Assembly (NCBI GenBank): GCA_030831945.1
Contig: JAURKC010000032.1
Location: forward strand, 62,001 to 126,000
DNA from: Ferruginibacter sp.
Lineage (GTDB): Bacteria > Bacteroidota > Bacteroidia > Chitinophagales > Chitinophagaceae
Length of the DNA: 64,000 bases
Direction of reading: 5' to 3'
The notes under the pieces were generated by a model. The model saw nothing but the letters and a program-made list of their open reading frames with translations, ran no database searches and was not told where the DNA came from. Position 1 is the stretch's first letter, and each line of letters begins with the position of its first letter. Positions 46,888 to 54,919 of the stretch are shown one piece after another. A program made the translations under genes and the position numbers.

Positions 46888-47985
46888 TTATTTTTTGGTT
46901 GTTGCACCCGGTATACTTTTTGCTTCTTCTTCTTTTTTCTTTTGCACTTCCACTATTGGTTTAAAGGGACCAAATTTATGCTGTGCTTCAGTAAAGTTAT
47001 CTGCATAAGGGCCAAATGGATGGTCGAAAGGTTTTTTAGATTTGTCCGGCCAGTCTTTAGGCACATTAATATGCGGCCTCGGTTGCGATAATATATAGGC
47101 AGCCACATCCCATGCTTCTTCGTCGGAAAGTTGTGGATTTTGATAAGTAGTGCCCTGTGGCATATTATATTTTACATACTTAGCAAAGTTGCTGATGCGG
47201 TTAAGTCCTGCACCATCATTAAAACTATGGGTAGTCCATAATGCAGGAAAAATATATTCTGTTTTATCACTGTTAAAAACACCTTCTCCATTTGCCTGGT
47301 GGCAGCTCTGGCATTTTGCAGTATAAACAGTTAAGCCTTTTTCGGGGTCGGCAGCACGATCTAAAAATGCCAAGTCTTTAAAGCCAGAACCTGCTGCTTT
47401 TTCACCTTTGTTTACATTTGTTCCTAAAAAATTTATATAGGCCGCTATTGCCTGCATTTCTTTACCAGCAGTGTCTATTGATTTACCATTTAAGCTACGT
47501 TCAAAACAATCATTTACTCTTTTGTAAATATTTTCAACTGCCCCACTTCTTGCCCTGAATTTTGGATAGAGTGATGCAACCGAACCATAGTTGTTTCCAA
47601 AAACCGCAGTGCCCGCCTGCAGGTGGCAGTTCTGGCAATTTAATCCGTTGCTTATTTTTAATACAGAACCGTTAGGGCCAAGATATTTTGCAGTATGAGC
47701 AATTAATTCTTTCCCATATTCCACCCGCTCTTTTTGTTTGACATCAGTGATGCTACTTACATCAGGTGCTATCCAGTAAGCCACAGCATCCTTCTTCTTT
47801 TCAGGAGTTGCAGCATCAGCCATACTGGTTTTATCTTTTGGTTTGTAGGGTTGGCTACTGTAATAAAAAATAACGGGCATGGCTATCAGGCCAATTATCA
47901 ACACAACAATAATAAGCATCAGTTTGCTGATTACGGGTAACAACCCTTCTTGTATTCTATCATCCTGTTCATTAAGCATTTGCAA
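46888..47985 (-). CDS. TsdA-like thiosulfate dehydrogenase (membrane-anchored dihaem cytochrome c)
   Basis: TsdA couples two thiosulfates into tetrathionate. The protein (365 residues) has one N-terminal TM helix (about 19-42) and two haem domains: CQNCH at 117-121 and CQSCH at 225-229. The haem-1 axial cysteine of TsdA is matched by Cys160 in VNDCFERSLNGK, a very family-specific stretch, and a Met at 275 (NMPQGTT) fits haem 2. GLNCQNCHLQAGT is also TsdA-like. Unlike the soluble TsdA I know of, it is anchored by the N-terminal helix. It lies between YeeE-type transporter and SoxB-like genes. The alternative is a generic dihaem cytochrome; the Cys ligand argues against it. Confidence 0.85.
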   Translation of the reverse strand: MQMLNEQDDRIQEGLLPVISKLMLIIVVLIIGLIAMPVIFYYSSQPYKPKDKTSMADAATPEKKKDAVAYWIAPDVSSITDVKQKERVEYGKELIAHTAKYLGPNGSVLKISNGLNCQNCHLQAGTAVFGNNYGSVASLYPKFRARSGAVENIYKRVNDCFERSLNGKSIDTAGKEMQAIAAYINFLGTNVNKGEKAAGSGFKDLAFLDRAADPEKGLTVYTAKCQSCHQANGEGVFNSDKTEYIFPALWTTHSFNDGAGLNRISNFAKYVKYNMPQGTTYQNPQLSDEEAWDVAAYILSQPRPHINVPKDWPDKSKKPFDHPFGPYADNFTEAQHKFGPFKPIVEVQKKKEEEAKSIPGATTKK

Positions 47986-47997
47986 TCGTTTTATAAA

Positions 47998-48411
47998 TTA
48001 ATGAGGTAATTTTTCTTTTAAAACACCATATAGATAAGTACCTACTATAGCAAACAGCAATACAATACCCATTGATAAGAAACCATATCCAATATTTACG
48101 ACCATTGGGCCGGGACATGCGCCGCTTAATGCCCAACCTAATCCAAAGATTGTTCCACCAACGAGATAGCGGGTAATTGATTTTTCTTTAGGATGAAATA
48201 ATATCGGGTTGCCATGAAAATCCCTGATTTTAAATTTCTTTACTAGTGCAACGCCAATAACGCCAAGCATTACAGCCGTACCAATTATGCCATACATGTG
48301 AAATGCCTGGAAGCGAAACATCTCCTGTATCCTGAACCAGGATATGGCTTCTGACTTTGCCATTACAATACCGAATGCAATACCGAGCAATAAAAATTTT
48401 ATAAACTTCAT
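47998..48411 (-). CDS. YeeE/YedE-family sulfur transporter half (DUF6691)
   Basis: The protein (137 residues) has about four TM helices and the YeeE/YedE motif ALSGACPGPMV, with the Cys thought to relay sulfur in this family. YeeE (TsuA) moves thiosulfate. This is one half; the preceding gene encodes the other, 4 bp apart, as in the split PmpA/PmpB-type pairs. It is likely to import thiosulfate or sulfane sulfur for cytosolic handling. Confidence 0.85.
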   Translation of the reverse strand: MKFIKFLLLGIAFGIVMAKSEAISWFRIQEMFRFQAFHMYGIIGTAVMLGVIGVALVKKFKIRDFHGNPILFHPKEKSITRYLVGGTIFGLGWALSGACPGPMVVNIGYGFLSMGIVLLFAIVGTYLYGVLKEKLPH

Positions 48412-48415
48412 TTGA

Positions 48416-48973
48416 TTAAAATATTAATGGGAAAATGAAAAATGTCATGATCAGTCCGCCGATAAAAAAACCAACGACTGCTATTAATGAAGGCACTTGT
48501 AAATCTGATAATCCACTGATGGCATGGCCCGAAGTACAGCCACCGGCATAACGGGATCCAAAACCAACCAAAAGACCACCTAAAGCCAGTACAAGAAAGC
48601 CTTTTATGGAAAGAATTGCATCTAAACTAAACAGTTCAGCAGGTTGTAGCCCAGACGGTGCTGCAATACCCAGCTTACTTAAATCATTAATGGTGGCCTG
48701 GGAAATTTCAAGTGGCACATCCGAAGACAAAAATTGCTTTGCAATGAATCCACCAACAATTGCTCCAACTAAAAAAACCAGGTTCCATGTTTGGGCCTTC
48801 CAGTTAAAATCAAAAAATTTCGTTTTCTTTCCTAAGCCTGCTGCGGCGCAGATGGTTCTTAAATTAGCTGAAAAGCCAAAAGACTGACCAAAGTATAAAA
48901 GAAAAAACATGATGGCCGCTATCATTGTACCGGAAAACCACCATGACCAGGTTTGTGTTATAAACTCTCTCAT
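48416..48973 (-). CDS. YeeE/YedE-family sulfur transporter half (DUF395)
   Basis: The protein (185 residues) has about five TM helices, the motif RYAGGCTSGHAISGL containing a conserved Cys, and an earlier Cys in RTICAAAG. It forms the partner of the 137-residue half that follows after 4 bp. Together they resemble the split YeeE/YedE transporter associated with thiosulfate or persulfide sulfur. The gene starts 13 bp after the Usp gene. Confidence 0.85.
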   Translation of the reverse strand: MREFITQTWSWWFSGTMIAAIMFFLLYFGQSFGFSANLRTICAAAGLGKKTKFFDFNWKAQTWNLVFLVGAIVGGFIAKQFLSSDVPLEISQATINDLSKLGIAAPSGLQPAELFSLDAILSIKGFLVLALGGLLVGFGSRYAGGCTSGHAISGLSDLQVPSLIAVVGFFIGGLIMTFFIFPLIF

Positions 48974-48986
48974 GTAAGTATTTATA

Positions 48987-49820
48987 TTAGTTTAAGTGAA
49001 ATGAAATTATGGATTTAAAAAGATGGTTGATCAGTTTTTCAGTAGCACTGTGATGAAATATACCGCCCTTGCCATGTGTACCTATGCAAACCATATCCAT
49101 ATTGTTCATTTGGTTAAAATGCACAACGCCTTTTTCAACATCCTTGTCATTTATTAAATGACATTCATAATTGGTGATGTAGTTCAACTCTGCAAATGAT
49201 TTCATATTTGCTTCTACCAATACCTTTTCGGCATCCACCTTTCCTGAAGTAATTTGAAGAAGGTGAAATTTTGTATTAAATGCTTTAATCAGTTTGTGCA
49301 TCAAGTGAAAATCTTCCTTGGAAGGATGATTAAAATTGTGTACCAGCAAAATGTTCTGTATGTTCAGGTCAGAACGGTCGCACATTAAAGACAATACCGG
49401 GATTTTAGATTTCCGGGCAATCATTTGTGTTTCTGAGCCAGATAGCTTATCCTTCAGGCCCCATGCACCTTTAGTTCCCATCACAATCAAATCGAAATGA
49501 TTTGCCTCTGCAAAATTTAAAATACCATCTGTTACTTTACCTAAAACAAAATGGCTGTTAATATCGTTACCGTAAAGTGTTTTCAAATTAGCCAAATTTC
49601 GTTCGGCAATTTCTTTCTGCTTTACCACATAGTTTACATCAATTTCACCACAGGTTTGAATATTTCCTCCAGTATCCATTGTGACAGTATCCGGCACATT
49701 CATTACATGTAAAAAATGAATGTCAACAGTAGTTTTTTCTTCCAATTTTTTTACCATTAGGTAAGCAAACTCTGCCTGCACGGAGAAGTCTGTTGGAATC
49801 AATATTTTAATACTTTCCAT
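48987..49820 (-). CDS. Tandem universal stress protein (UspA family)
   Basis: The protein (277 residues) contains two Usp domains. The first starts IKILIPTDFSVQAEFA with its ATP-type loop GTKGAWGLKDKLSGSET; the second starts NILLVHNFNH and ends GTHGKGGIFHHSATEKLI. Glycines of the nucleotide-binding loop (GxxG-type) are visible in both. Usp proteins are stress-linked; its place in the sulfur operon suggests persulfide or oxygen stress, but function is not shown. Confidence 0.85.
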   Translation of the reverse strand: MESIKILIPTDFSVQAEFAYLMVKKLEEKTTVDIHFLHVMNVPDTVTMDTGGNIQTCGEIDVNYVVKQKEIAERNLANLKTLYGNDINSHFVLGKVTDGILNFAEANHFDLIVMGTKGAWGLKDKLSGSETQMIARKSKIPVLSLMCDRSDLNIQNILLVHNFNHPSKEDFHLMHKLIKAFNTKFHLLQITSGKVDAEKVLVEANMKSFAELNYITNYECHLINDKDVEKGVVHFNQMNNMDMVCIGTHGKGGIFHHSATEKLINHLFKSIISFHLN

Positions 49821-49876
49821 ATAAGTTTAGATTACAAGTTTTACGCTATTTAAAATTTTAAAAGGTGCTTACCAAT

Positions 49877-50188
49877 TTATTTTACAAACTGATTTACCTC
49901 TTCCCAGGTTCCACCATTCACAACGTTTTTAAAACCGTTTTGCTCAAGAATAGTTTTAGCCTCGTCACTGCGGTTTCCACTGCGGCAAAACACAATAATA
50001 TTTTCCTTGCCTTTAAACTTAGCCAATTGCGATGCAACGCTTCCTAATGGAATATTAACGGCACCTTTTGCACTGCCTCCGGAAAATTCTCCAGGCTCCC
50101 TTACATCTACTAAAAATGCGCCCTGTTCAATAATCGCTTTTAAATCTACTGTTTTACCGCCGCCAAATAAATTTTGAAATAAGCTCAT
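49877..50188 (-). CDS. Single-domain rhodanese
   Basis: The protein (103 residues) is one rhodanese domain with the active loop CRSGNRSDE (Cys then R-S-G-N-R) and the LVDVREPGEFSGGSAKGAVNIPLG entry motif. The loop matches sulfurtransferases acting on thiosulfate or persulfides. No signal peptide, so cytosolic. It sits 43 bp after the persulfide dioxygenase-rhodanese gene and probably receives or supplies sulfane sulfur with it. Confidence 0.93.
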   Translation of the reverse strand: MSLFQNLFGGGKTVDLKAIIEQGAFLVDVREPGEFSGGSAKGAVNIPLGSVASQLAKFKGKENIIVFCRSGNRSDEAKTILEQNGFKNVVNGGTWEEVNQFVK

Positions 50189-50231
50189 GATTTTTATTTT
50201 TATTTTAATAATGTAAATTGGTATTTGTATT

Positions 50232-51632
50232 TTATGACACTACAGGTTCCCCTGCATTTACCCATTCATTTATACTGCCTGAAAAATTAGATATATTATT
50301 AAAGCCATTCTTTGCTAAGATAGAATACCCAATTGTTGCCCTGTCTCCGCCCTGGCAATAGATGATTACTTGTTTGTCTTTACTCACTTTATCAAGGTTA
50401 TCTGCCAGTGTACCAACAAATACATTTTCTGCTTTTGCAATATGCCCTGCATTGTATTCGGCTGCACCTCTTAAATCAATTACCTGCACACCATTATTAG
50501 TAATACGTTTTTTTGCTTCTGCCAAAGAAATAACATTGGCTTTTTCTAAAGTACCCCCAGCATCTGTCCAAACCGCGGTTGAACCAACATAACCATAAAT
50601 ATTATCCAAGCCTATGCGCATCAATTTTCTTGTCAGGTCATCTATCTGATTTTCATCCGCTAATAAAAGAAATTGTTCATCATATTTTAAAAACCAACCT
50701 GCCCATGTTGCAAATGAATTATTGCCTTGAATATTGAAACTGCCAGGAATAAAACCTGCAGCAAAATCTACTTTATTTCTTGCATCAATCAGTTTCATAC
50801 CTTTTGCCATTGCGCCTTTTAATTCTACCACTGAAAATTGTTTCAGTTTTGGTACTGCTGTTAATAAAGGACGATCAACCTTATTAAGATGTTTCATCAT
50901 GGCAAAATATTTTGGTGGTTCTGGTTGGTCTTCCAGTAAATATTTTATAAAACCTTTTTCATTATCCGCATACTGAAAAGCCCAATTTCTTGCCTTTTCA
51001 TATCCAACCGTAGTGCTGGGTACGGATCCTAAAGCCTTACCACAGGCACTACCTGCGCCATGACCGGGCCATACCTGAATATAATCAGCGAGCGCATTAA
51101 ATTTATTAATGGAGTTAAACATTTGATGTGCACCAGCATCTGCTGTGCCTGAAATGCCAGCAGCTTTCTCTAGTAAATCTGGCCGGCCAATATCACCAAC
51201 AAAAACAAAGTCGCCGGAAAATAACATCACCGGTTCTTTAGAAGCAGGATTATCTGTTAAAAGTAAACTGATACTTTCAGGAGTATGACCAGGCGTATGC
51301 AATACTTCAAATGTAAGGTTGCCTAATTGTACCTTTTGGCTATCTTTTAAACCAATATGTTTAAACTCATATTCCCAACCCGAGCCGCCTTCATCAGACA
51401 AATACAAATCAGCACCGGTTAATGCAGCTAGTTCTCTTGAACCTGCTAAAAAATCGGCATGAATATGCGTTTCGAAAATGTGAGTAATCTTCATATTATT
51501 AGCTTGAGCAATTTCGAGATAGGTATCCACATCCCGTTTTGCATCAATAACTGCTGCAACGCCTGCCTTTTGGCAACCGATGAAATAACTTGCCTGAGCA
51601 AGGCTTTTGTCGTAAATGTGTTGAAAAAACAT
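50232..51632 (-). CDS. Persulfide dioxygenase-rhodanese fusion (CstB type)
   Basis: The 466-residue protein has three parts. The N-terminal metallo-beta-lactamase-fold dioxygenase has HIHAD at 56-60, HTPGHTPES with His116 and Asp141 in SGDFVFVGDIGRP, the iron site of persulfide dioxygenases. A middle rhodanese domain lacks the active Cys (LLADENQ in the loop). A C-terminal rhodanese has an intact loop CQGGDR at 426-431. This is the order of staphylococcal CstB, which turns persulfide plus oxygen into thiosulfate through its own rhodanese step. The organism makes bacillithiol (bshC here), so BSSH is a likely substrate. It is first in the ten-gene operon. Confidence 0.9.
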   Translation of the reverse strand: MFFQHIYDKSLAQASYFIGCQKAGVAAVIDAKRDVDTYLEIAQANNMKITHIFETHIHADFLAGSRELAALTGADLYLSDEGGSGWEYEFKHIGLKDSQKVQLGNLTFEVLHTPGHTPESISLLLTDNPASKEPVMLFSGDFVFVGDIGRPDLLEKAAGISGTADAGAHQMFNSINKFNALADYIQVWPGHGAGSACGKALGSVPSTTVGYEKARNWAFQYADNEKGFIKYLLEDQPEPPKYFAMMKHLNKVDRPLLTAVPKLKQFSVVELKGAMAKGMKLIDARNKVDFAAGFIPGSFNIQGNNSFATWAGWFLKYDEQFLLLADENQIDDLTRKLMRIGLDNIYGYVGSTAVWTDAGGTLEKANVISLAEAKKRITNNGVQVIDLRGAAEYNAGHIAKAENVFVGTLADNLDKVSKDKQVIIYCQGGDRATIGYSILAKNGFNNISNFSGSINEWVNAGEPVVS

Positions 51633-51667
51633 AGTTATTATTTTAAATTTTTAATTTAATTGTTATG

Positions 51668-51675
51668 CAAAGATG
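51668..51675 (-). promoter_or_regulatory. Candidate -7 box for the sulfur operon
   Basis: Minus-strand CATCTTTG, one base (first T to C) off TAnnTTTG, 35 bp before the dioxygenase ATG. The same eight bases occur before the TauE gene at 52644-52651. The weakened first base suits an activator-dependent promoter. Confidence 0.55.
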
Positions 51676-51696
51676 CTACGTATTTTTACCTGTTTT

Positions 51697-51714
51697 GGTA
51701 ACATTTGTCACATT
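51697..51714. promoter_or_regulatory. Candidate Crp/Fnr operator of the sulfur operon
   Basis: GGTAACATTTGTCACATT contains the dyad GTAAC-N4-GTCAC, centred at 51704.5. That is 29.5 bp from the first base of the -7 box, about -41.5 from the expected start, the class II Crp/Fnr position. A close copy lies before TauE at 52673-52690. Confidence 0.6.
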
Positions 51715-51804
51715 AAGATCTTTTGGTGTACTGGTAAAAAAAACTGTGTTAAGTTTTGAATCGTCTAATGTGATGAAGCAGTTTTTTTAAAGGTTATTCT
51801 TTCA

Positions 51805-52623
51805 TTAATGTCCACCACCAGTTGGGAAAAATATTTCTTTTATGATGATGTAAATACCCATTACAAGTACAAACCAGCCGAATGCTTTTTTCAATTTATC
51901 GCCTGGTATTTTTTTAGATAGATAAATACCTATAAAAATTCCTAGAACTGCAAATCCGGTAAAGCTTCCTAGCAATTTCCAGTCAATAACCTGGCTGCCT
52001 TGCAAGTCGCCAATAAATCCTATTAGCGATTTTGCTGCTATAATAAATAAAGATGTACCTACAGCCAGCTTCATAGGCATACGGGCAAGCAGTACCAATG
52101 CAGGTATAATCAAAAATCCACCGCCTGCACCAACAAGTCCGGTAAGCAAACCTACCACAGTACCCTCCAGCAGAATCACAGGATAATTATATTTCATTGG
52201 TACATTTTCATCAACTACTTCTTTCTTTTTGCTCGTCTTAATCATACTGATTGAAGCCAGTATCATAACCACAGCAAATAGCAGCATCAATGCTATTGGC
52301 TTTGTAATTACCAAGGTGCCTATAGAAAAAAGTTCTTTTGGTATTAATGGTACCAACCACATACGGGTGGCATATACTGAGGCAATAGAGGGGATACCAA
52401 AAATGAGAACAGTTTTAAAATCCACCTTTTTTTGTATGGCACTTTGCACACCACCGACTAATGCAGTTGAACCTACAATGAACAGCGAATAAGCCGTTGC
52501 CAGTACAGGGTTTACACTCATCACATATACCAAAACGGGTACTGTTAAAATAGATCCCCCGCTACCAATTAATCCAAGCGATATACCTACAATTGCTGCC
52601 AAAATGTAGCCTAATATTTCCAT
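51805..52623 (-). CDS. TauE/SafE-family sulfite or sulfonate exporter
   Basis: The protein (272 residues from ATG 52623) has about eight TM helices and the family glycine-rich repeat GLIGSGGSILTVPVL and GLVGAGGGFLIIPALVL. TauE/SafE proteins export sulfite or related anions. I chose 52623 over the upstream ATG at 52680 because a -7-like box and operator lie in between. In staphylococci tauE accompanies cstB; the same pairing appears here, 172 bp apart. It has its own promoter, with the same design as the operon promoter. Confidence 0.85.
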   Translation of the reverse strand: MEILGYILAAIVGISLGLIGSGGSILTVPVLVYVMSVNPVLATAYSLFIVGSTALVGGVQSAIQKKVDFKTVLIFGIPSIASVYATRMWLVPLIPKELFSIGTLVITKPIALMLLFAVVMILASISMIKTSKKKEVVDENVPMKYNYPVILLEGTVVGLLTGLVGAGGGFLIIPALVLLARMPMKLAVGTSLFIIAAKSLIGFIGDLQGSQVIDWKLLGSFTGFAVLGIFIGIYLSKKIPGDKLKKAFGWFVLVMGIYIIIKEIFFPTGGGH

Positions 52624-52643
52624 AATGTCTTTTTTTGTGAGTG

Positions 52644-52651
52644 CAAAGATG
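52644..52651 (-). promoter_or_regulatory. Candidate -7 box for TauE
   Basis: Minus-strand CATCTTTG, identical to the box before the sulfur operon. It lies 20 bp before the chosen ATG. Confidence 0.5.
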
Positions 52652-52672
52652 TTAATTAGAATTTTGGCGGAT

Positions 52673-52690
52673 GGTAACAAAGGTTACATT
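52673..52690. promoter_or_regulatory. Candidate Crp/Fnr operator before TauE
   Basis: GGTAACAAAGGTTACATT contains the perfect dyad GTAAC-N4-GTTAC centred at 52680.5, 29.5 bp from the -7 box at 52651. It matches the operator at 51697 in 14 of 18 positions. Confidence 0.6.
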
Positions 52691-52713
52691 GGAGGGGAAT
52701 AAGTTATAAATTG

Positions 52714-52725
52714 ATACAATTGTAT
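52714..52725. promoter_or_regulatory. Perfect palindrome ATACAATTGTAT in the TauE-Crp divergent region
   Basis: This 12-bp perfect palindrome lies between the divergent TauE and regulator genes. It could bind a dimeric regulator, but no partner copy was found. Confidence 0.35.
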
Positions 52726-52733
52726 TGAATTGT

Positions 52734-52750
52734 TACCAAAGCTTCTGGTA
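52734..52750. promoter_or_regulatory. Dyad TACCA-N7-TGGTA upstream of the second regulator
   Basis: Perfect 5-bp inverted arms with a 7-bp spacer, about 30 bp before the TACCTTCA box of the regulator gene. It could serve autoregulation; the spacer differs from the island operators. Confidence 0.3.
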
Positions 52751-52799
52751 CCTACAAAACTAATATTAGGCAGGTTGTGTTACCTTCATGATTCAAATA

Positions 52800-53363
52800 A
52801 TGAGTAGCCTATTTCAATACTTCAAAAATTTTAATTCGCTTTCCAAAGAAGCGGAAGAAGCAATTGCGGGTATAAGTAATACTATGTGCATCAAAAAAAA
52901 CAAAGACCTCCAACCTATCGGTTATACCTGCAAAACAATTTATTTTGTCAATAAAGGAGTAGCCCGTATCTATTATCATAAAGATGCCATAGACATTACA
53001 GAGGGCTTCTATTTTGAAAATAACATCATTGCAAGAGTTGAAAGCCTGTTTACCGGCAAACCAAGCCGTAAGGCAATACAAATTTTGGAAGAGGCAGAAA
53101 TTGTGGCCATTGACGCTATTGCTCTATTCAAACTGTATGATAAGTTTCCTGAAATTGAAAGACTATTTCGCAAAATATTTGAAGCCGGACATGTAGACAC
53201 TGTAAACCGCATAGAAGGTATACAGTTTCACTCTGCCGAAGAAAGATACAAAGCCCTGTTAAATGAAGCCAATGATGTACTAAAAAAAGTGCCGCTTAAA
53301 TATGTCGCATCTTACCTAGGCATTACACAAGTAAGTCTTAGCCGCATAAGGGCCCTTCAGTAA
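52800..53363 (+). CDS. Crp/Fnr-family regulator (island copy 2)
   Basis: The protein (187 residues) has an N-terminal cNMP-binding-like domain and a C-terminal HTH (AEERYKALLNEANDVLKKVPLKYVASYLGITQVSLSRIRALQ region). I chose ATG 52800 because TACCTTCA at 52781-52788, a -7-like box, would overlap the upstream ATG at 52788. It is transcribed divergently from TauE and sits 73 bp before the MFS gene. It or copy 1 is the obvious candidate for the operators in this island. Its effector is unknown: the domain lacks a recognisable Fe-S cysteine set. Confidence 0.88.
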   Translation: MSSLFQYFKNFNSLSKEAEEAIAGISNTMCIKKNKDLQPIGYTCKTIYFVNKGVARIYYHKDAIDITEGFYFENNIIARVESLFTGKPSRKAIQILEEAEIVAIDAIALFKLYDKFPEIERLFRKIFEAGHVDTVNRIEGIQFHSAEERYKALLNEANDVLKKVPLKYVASYLGITQVSLSRIRALQ

Positions 53364-53366
53364 TTA

Positions 53367-53382
53367 TTTATCTTATGATAAA
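53367..53382. promoter_or_regulatory. Candidate operator before the MFS gene
   Basis: TTTATC-TTAT-GATAAA is a perfect dyad centred at 53374.5, exactly 29.5 bp before the CACCTTTG box at 53404. The arms differ from GTAAC/GTTAC, so a different regulator may bind. Confidence 0.5.
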
Positions 53383-53403
53383 AGAATAGCCGTTTATAGC
53401 AGC

Positions 53404-53411
53404 CACCTTTG
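53404..53411 (+). promoter_or_regulatory. Candidate -7 box for the MFS gene
   Basis: CACCTTTG, a CAnnTTTG box like the other two island promoters, 25 bp before the ATG at 53437. Confidence 0.5.
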
Positions 53412-53436
53412 CAGTGTAAAATAGTATACTGTAAAC

Positions 53437-54753
53437 ATGCACCAAAAGGAAATTAAGTTAGGACTAAAAGAAAACTGGAAACAGTTTACACTACTTGTAA
53501 TTATCAATGCTTTTGTAGGCGGAATGGTTGGTTTGGAACGATCTATTCTTCCTCAGATTGCCGAAAAAGAATTTGCCATAGCAGCCAGAACAGCCATTCT
53601 CTCTTTCATCATTGTATTTGGTATTGTAAAGGCCATTACAAATTATTACACCGGTACTTTAGCAAATAAATTCGGAAGAAAAAAAATGTTGGTAATCGGT
53701 TGGATAATTGGTATTCCTATTCCATTTATTTTAATGTTTGCTCCTTCGTGGAGTTGGATAATAACTGCTAATGTACTTTTAGGCATTAACCAGGGTTTAA
53801 CCTGGAGTAGTACAGTAGTAATGAAGATAGATTTGGTAGGAGAAAAGCAACGGGGCTTTGCAATGGGTTTAAATGAATTTGCTGGATACATTGCCGTAGC
53901 AGCAGTAGCATTTTTAACCGGCTGGATAGCCAGTAAATTTGGTATAAGACCATATCCGTTTTATATTGGTATTGGTTTAGTTTTTCTGGGGTTGCTGGGT
54001 AGTGTCTTTTTTATAAAAGATACCAAACAGCATGTTGTAAAAGAAAGCATTAATAATACTATCCCGTTATTGAAAAATATATTTTGGGATACCACATGGA
54101 AAAATAAAAATTTAGGCTCTGTAACCCAGGCTGGTTTAATCAATAATCTTAATGATGGTATGGCCTGGGGTATTTTTCCCATTCTATTGGCAACGAAAGG
54201 GTTTTCTATTGTTGAAATCGGTATTGTTACAGCTATCTATCCTGCTGTTTGGGGTATCGGTCAATTATTTACAGGTAAAATGGCTGATAACTTATGTAAG
54301 AAAGATATGCTGTATGTAGGTATGTTTTTACAGGCTATCGCATTGATTGTTTTGGTTTGGGCTAACACTATGTTTCACTTTATTATTCTTTCATCCATTT
54401 TGGGATGGGGTACAGCAATGGTATATCCAACATTCTTAGCTACTGTAGCAGAAAATACAAATCCGCAGGACAGAGCAAAAAGTATTGGCATTTTTCGTTT
54501 GTGGAGAGATTTAGGTTATGCAATTGGGGCAATACTAACTGGAATAATCGCAGACTTAATAAGCATTAATGCTTCTATTATTTTCATTGGTTTATTGACA
54601 TTGACATCAGCTTTTATTATTCGTTACCGGATGAAATGCAGAACGGGAAGCTCATTAAAAATATGGGACTGGATAACGAATAAACACCATCAATATACTG
54701 AAAGAGAAAACATAAAATTACTTTGCAATATTACTACCTCATCACCTAAATAA
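53437..54753 (+). CDS. MFS transporter
   Basis: The protein (438 residues) has twelve predicted TM helices and the MFS loop between TM2 and TM3 (NKFGRKKMLVIG), repeated in the second half (GKMADNLCKKDMLYVG). It is a major facilitator of unknown substrate; by position it may export a sulfur compound or oxyanion. It is the last gene of the island on its right side, followed by the right MITE-like copy. Own promoter and dyad upstream. Confidence 0.85.
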   Translation: MHQKEIKLGLKENWKQFTLLVIINAFVGGMVGLERSILPQIAEKEFAIAARTAILSFIIVFGIVKAITNYYTGTLANKFGRKKMLVIGWIIGIPIPFILMFAPSWSWIITANVLLGINQGLTWSSTVVMKIDLVGEKQRGFAMGLNEFAGYIAVAAVAFLTGWIASKFGIRPYPFYIGIGLVFLGLLGSVFFIKDTKQHVVKESINNTIPLLKNIFWDTTWKNKNLGSVTQAGLINNLNDGMAWGIFPILLATKGFSIVEIGIVTAIYPAVWGIGQLFTGKMADNLCKKDMLYVGMFLQAIALIVLVWANTMFHFIILSSILGWGTAMVYPTFLATVAENTNPQDRAKSIGIFRLWRDLGYAIGAILTGIIADLISINASIIFIGLLTLTSAFIIRYRMKCRTGSSLKIWDWITNKHHQYTERENIKLLCNITTSSPK

Positions 54754-54789
54754 GCAACAAAGGGAAACAGAGCCTTATTAATTAAATCA

Positions 54790-54917
54790 CTCAGGCGCAG
54801 GACTCAGTCCTGTACACGATAATTATTAATCTTCCAGCAACAATTAATGAAACTAGTATAAATACTTATCAAAGTAGCAGTACCCTCGCAGACACAGGAC
54901 AGAGTCCTGCGCCTGAG
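54790..54917. repeat. MITE-like element, right copy
   Basis: The two ends are inverted repeats of 24 bp with one difference, beginning CTCAGGCGCAGGACTC. Total 128 bp, no ORF. Its right edge is two bases from the right direct repeat. The interior aligns with the left copy at 42429. Confidence 0.8.
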
Positions 54918-54919
54918 GA

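Noticed and set aside
42614..54753. Integrase or transposase inside the sulfur island
   Set aside because: No ORF in the interval has recombinase motifs; the island is defined only by repeats and content.
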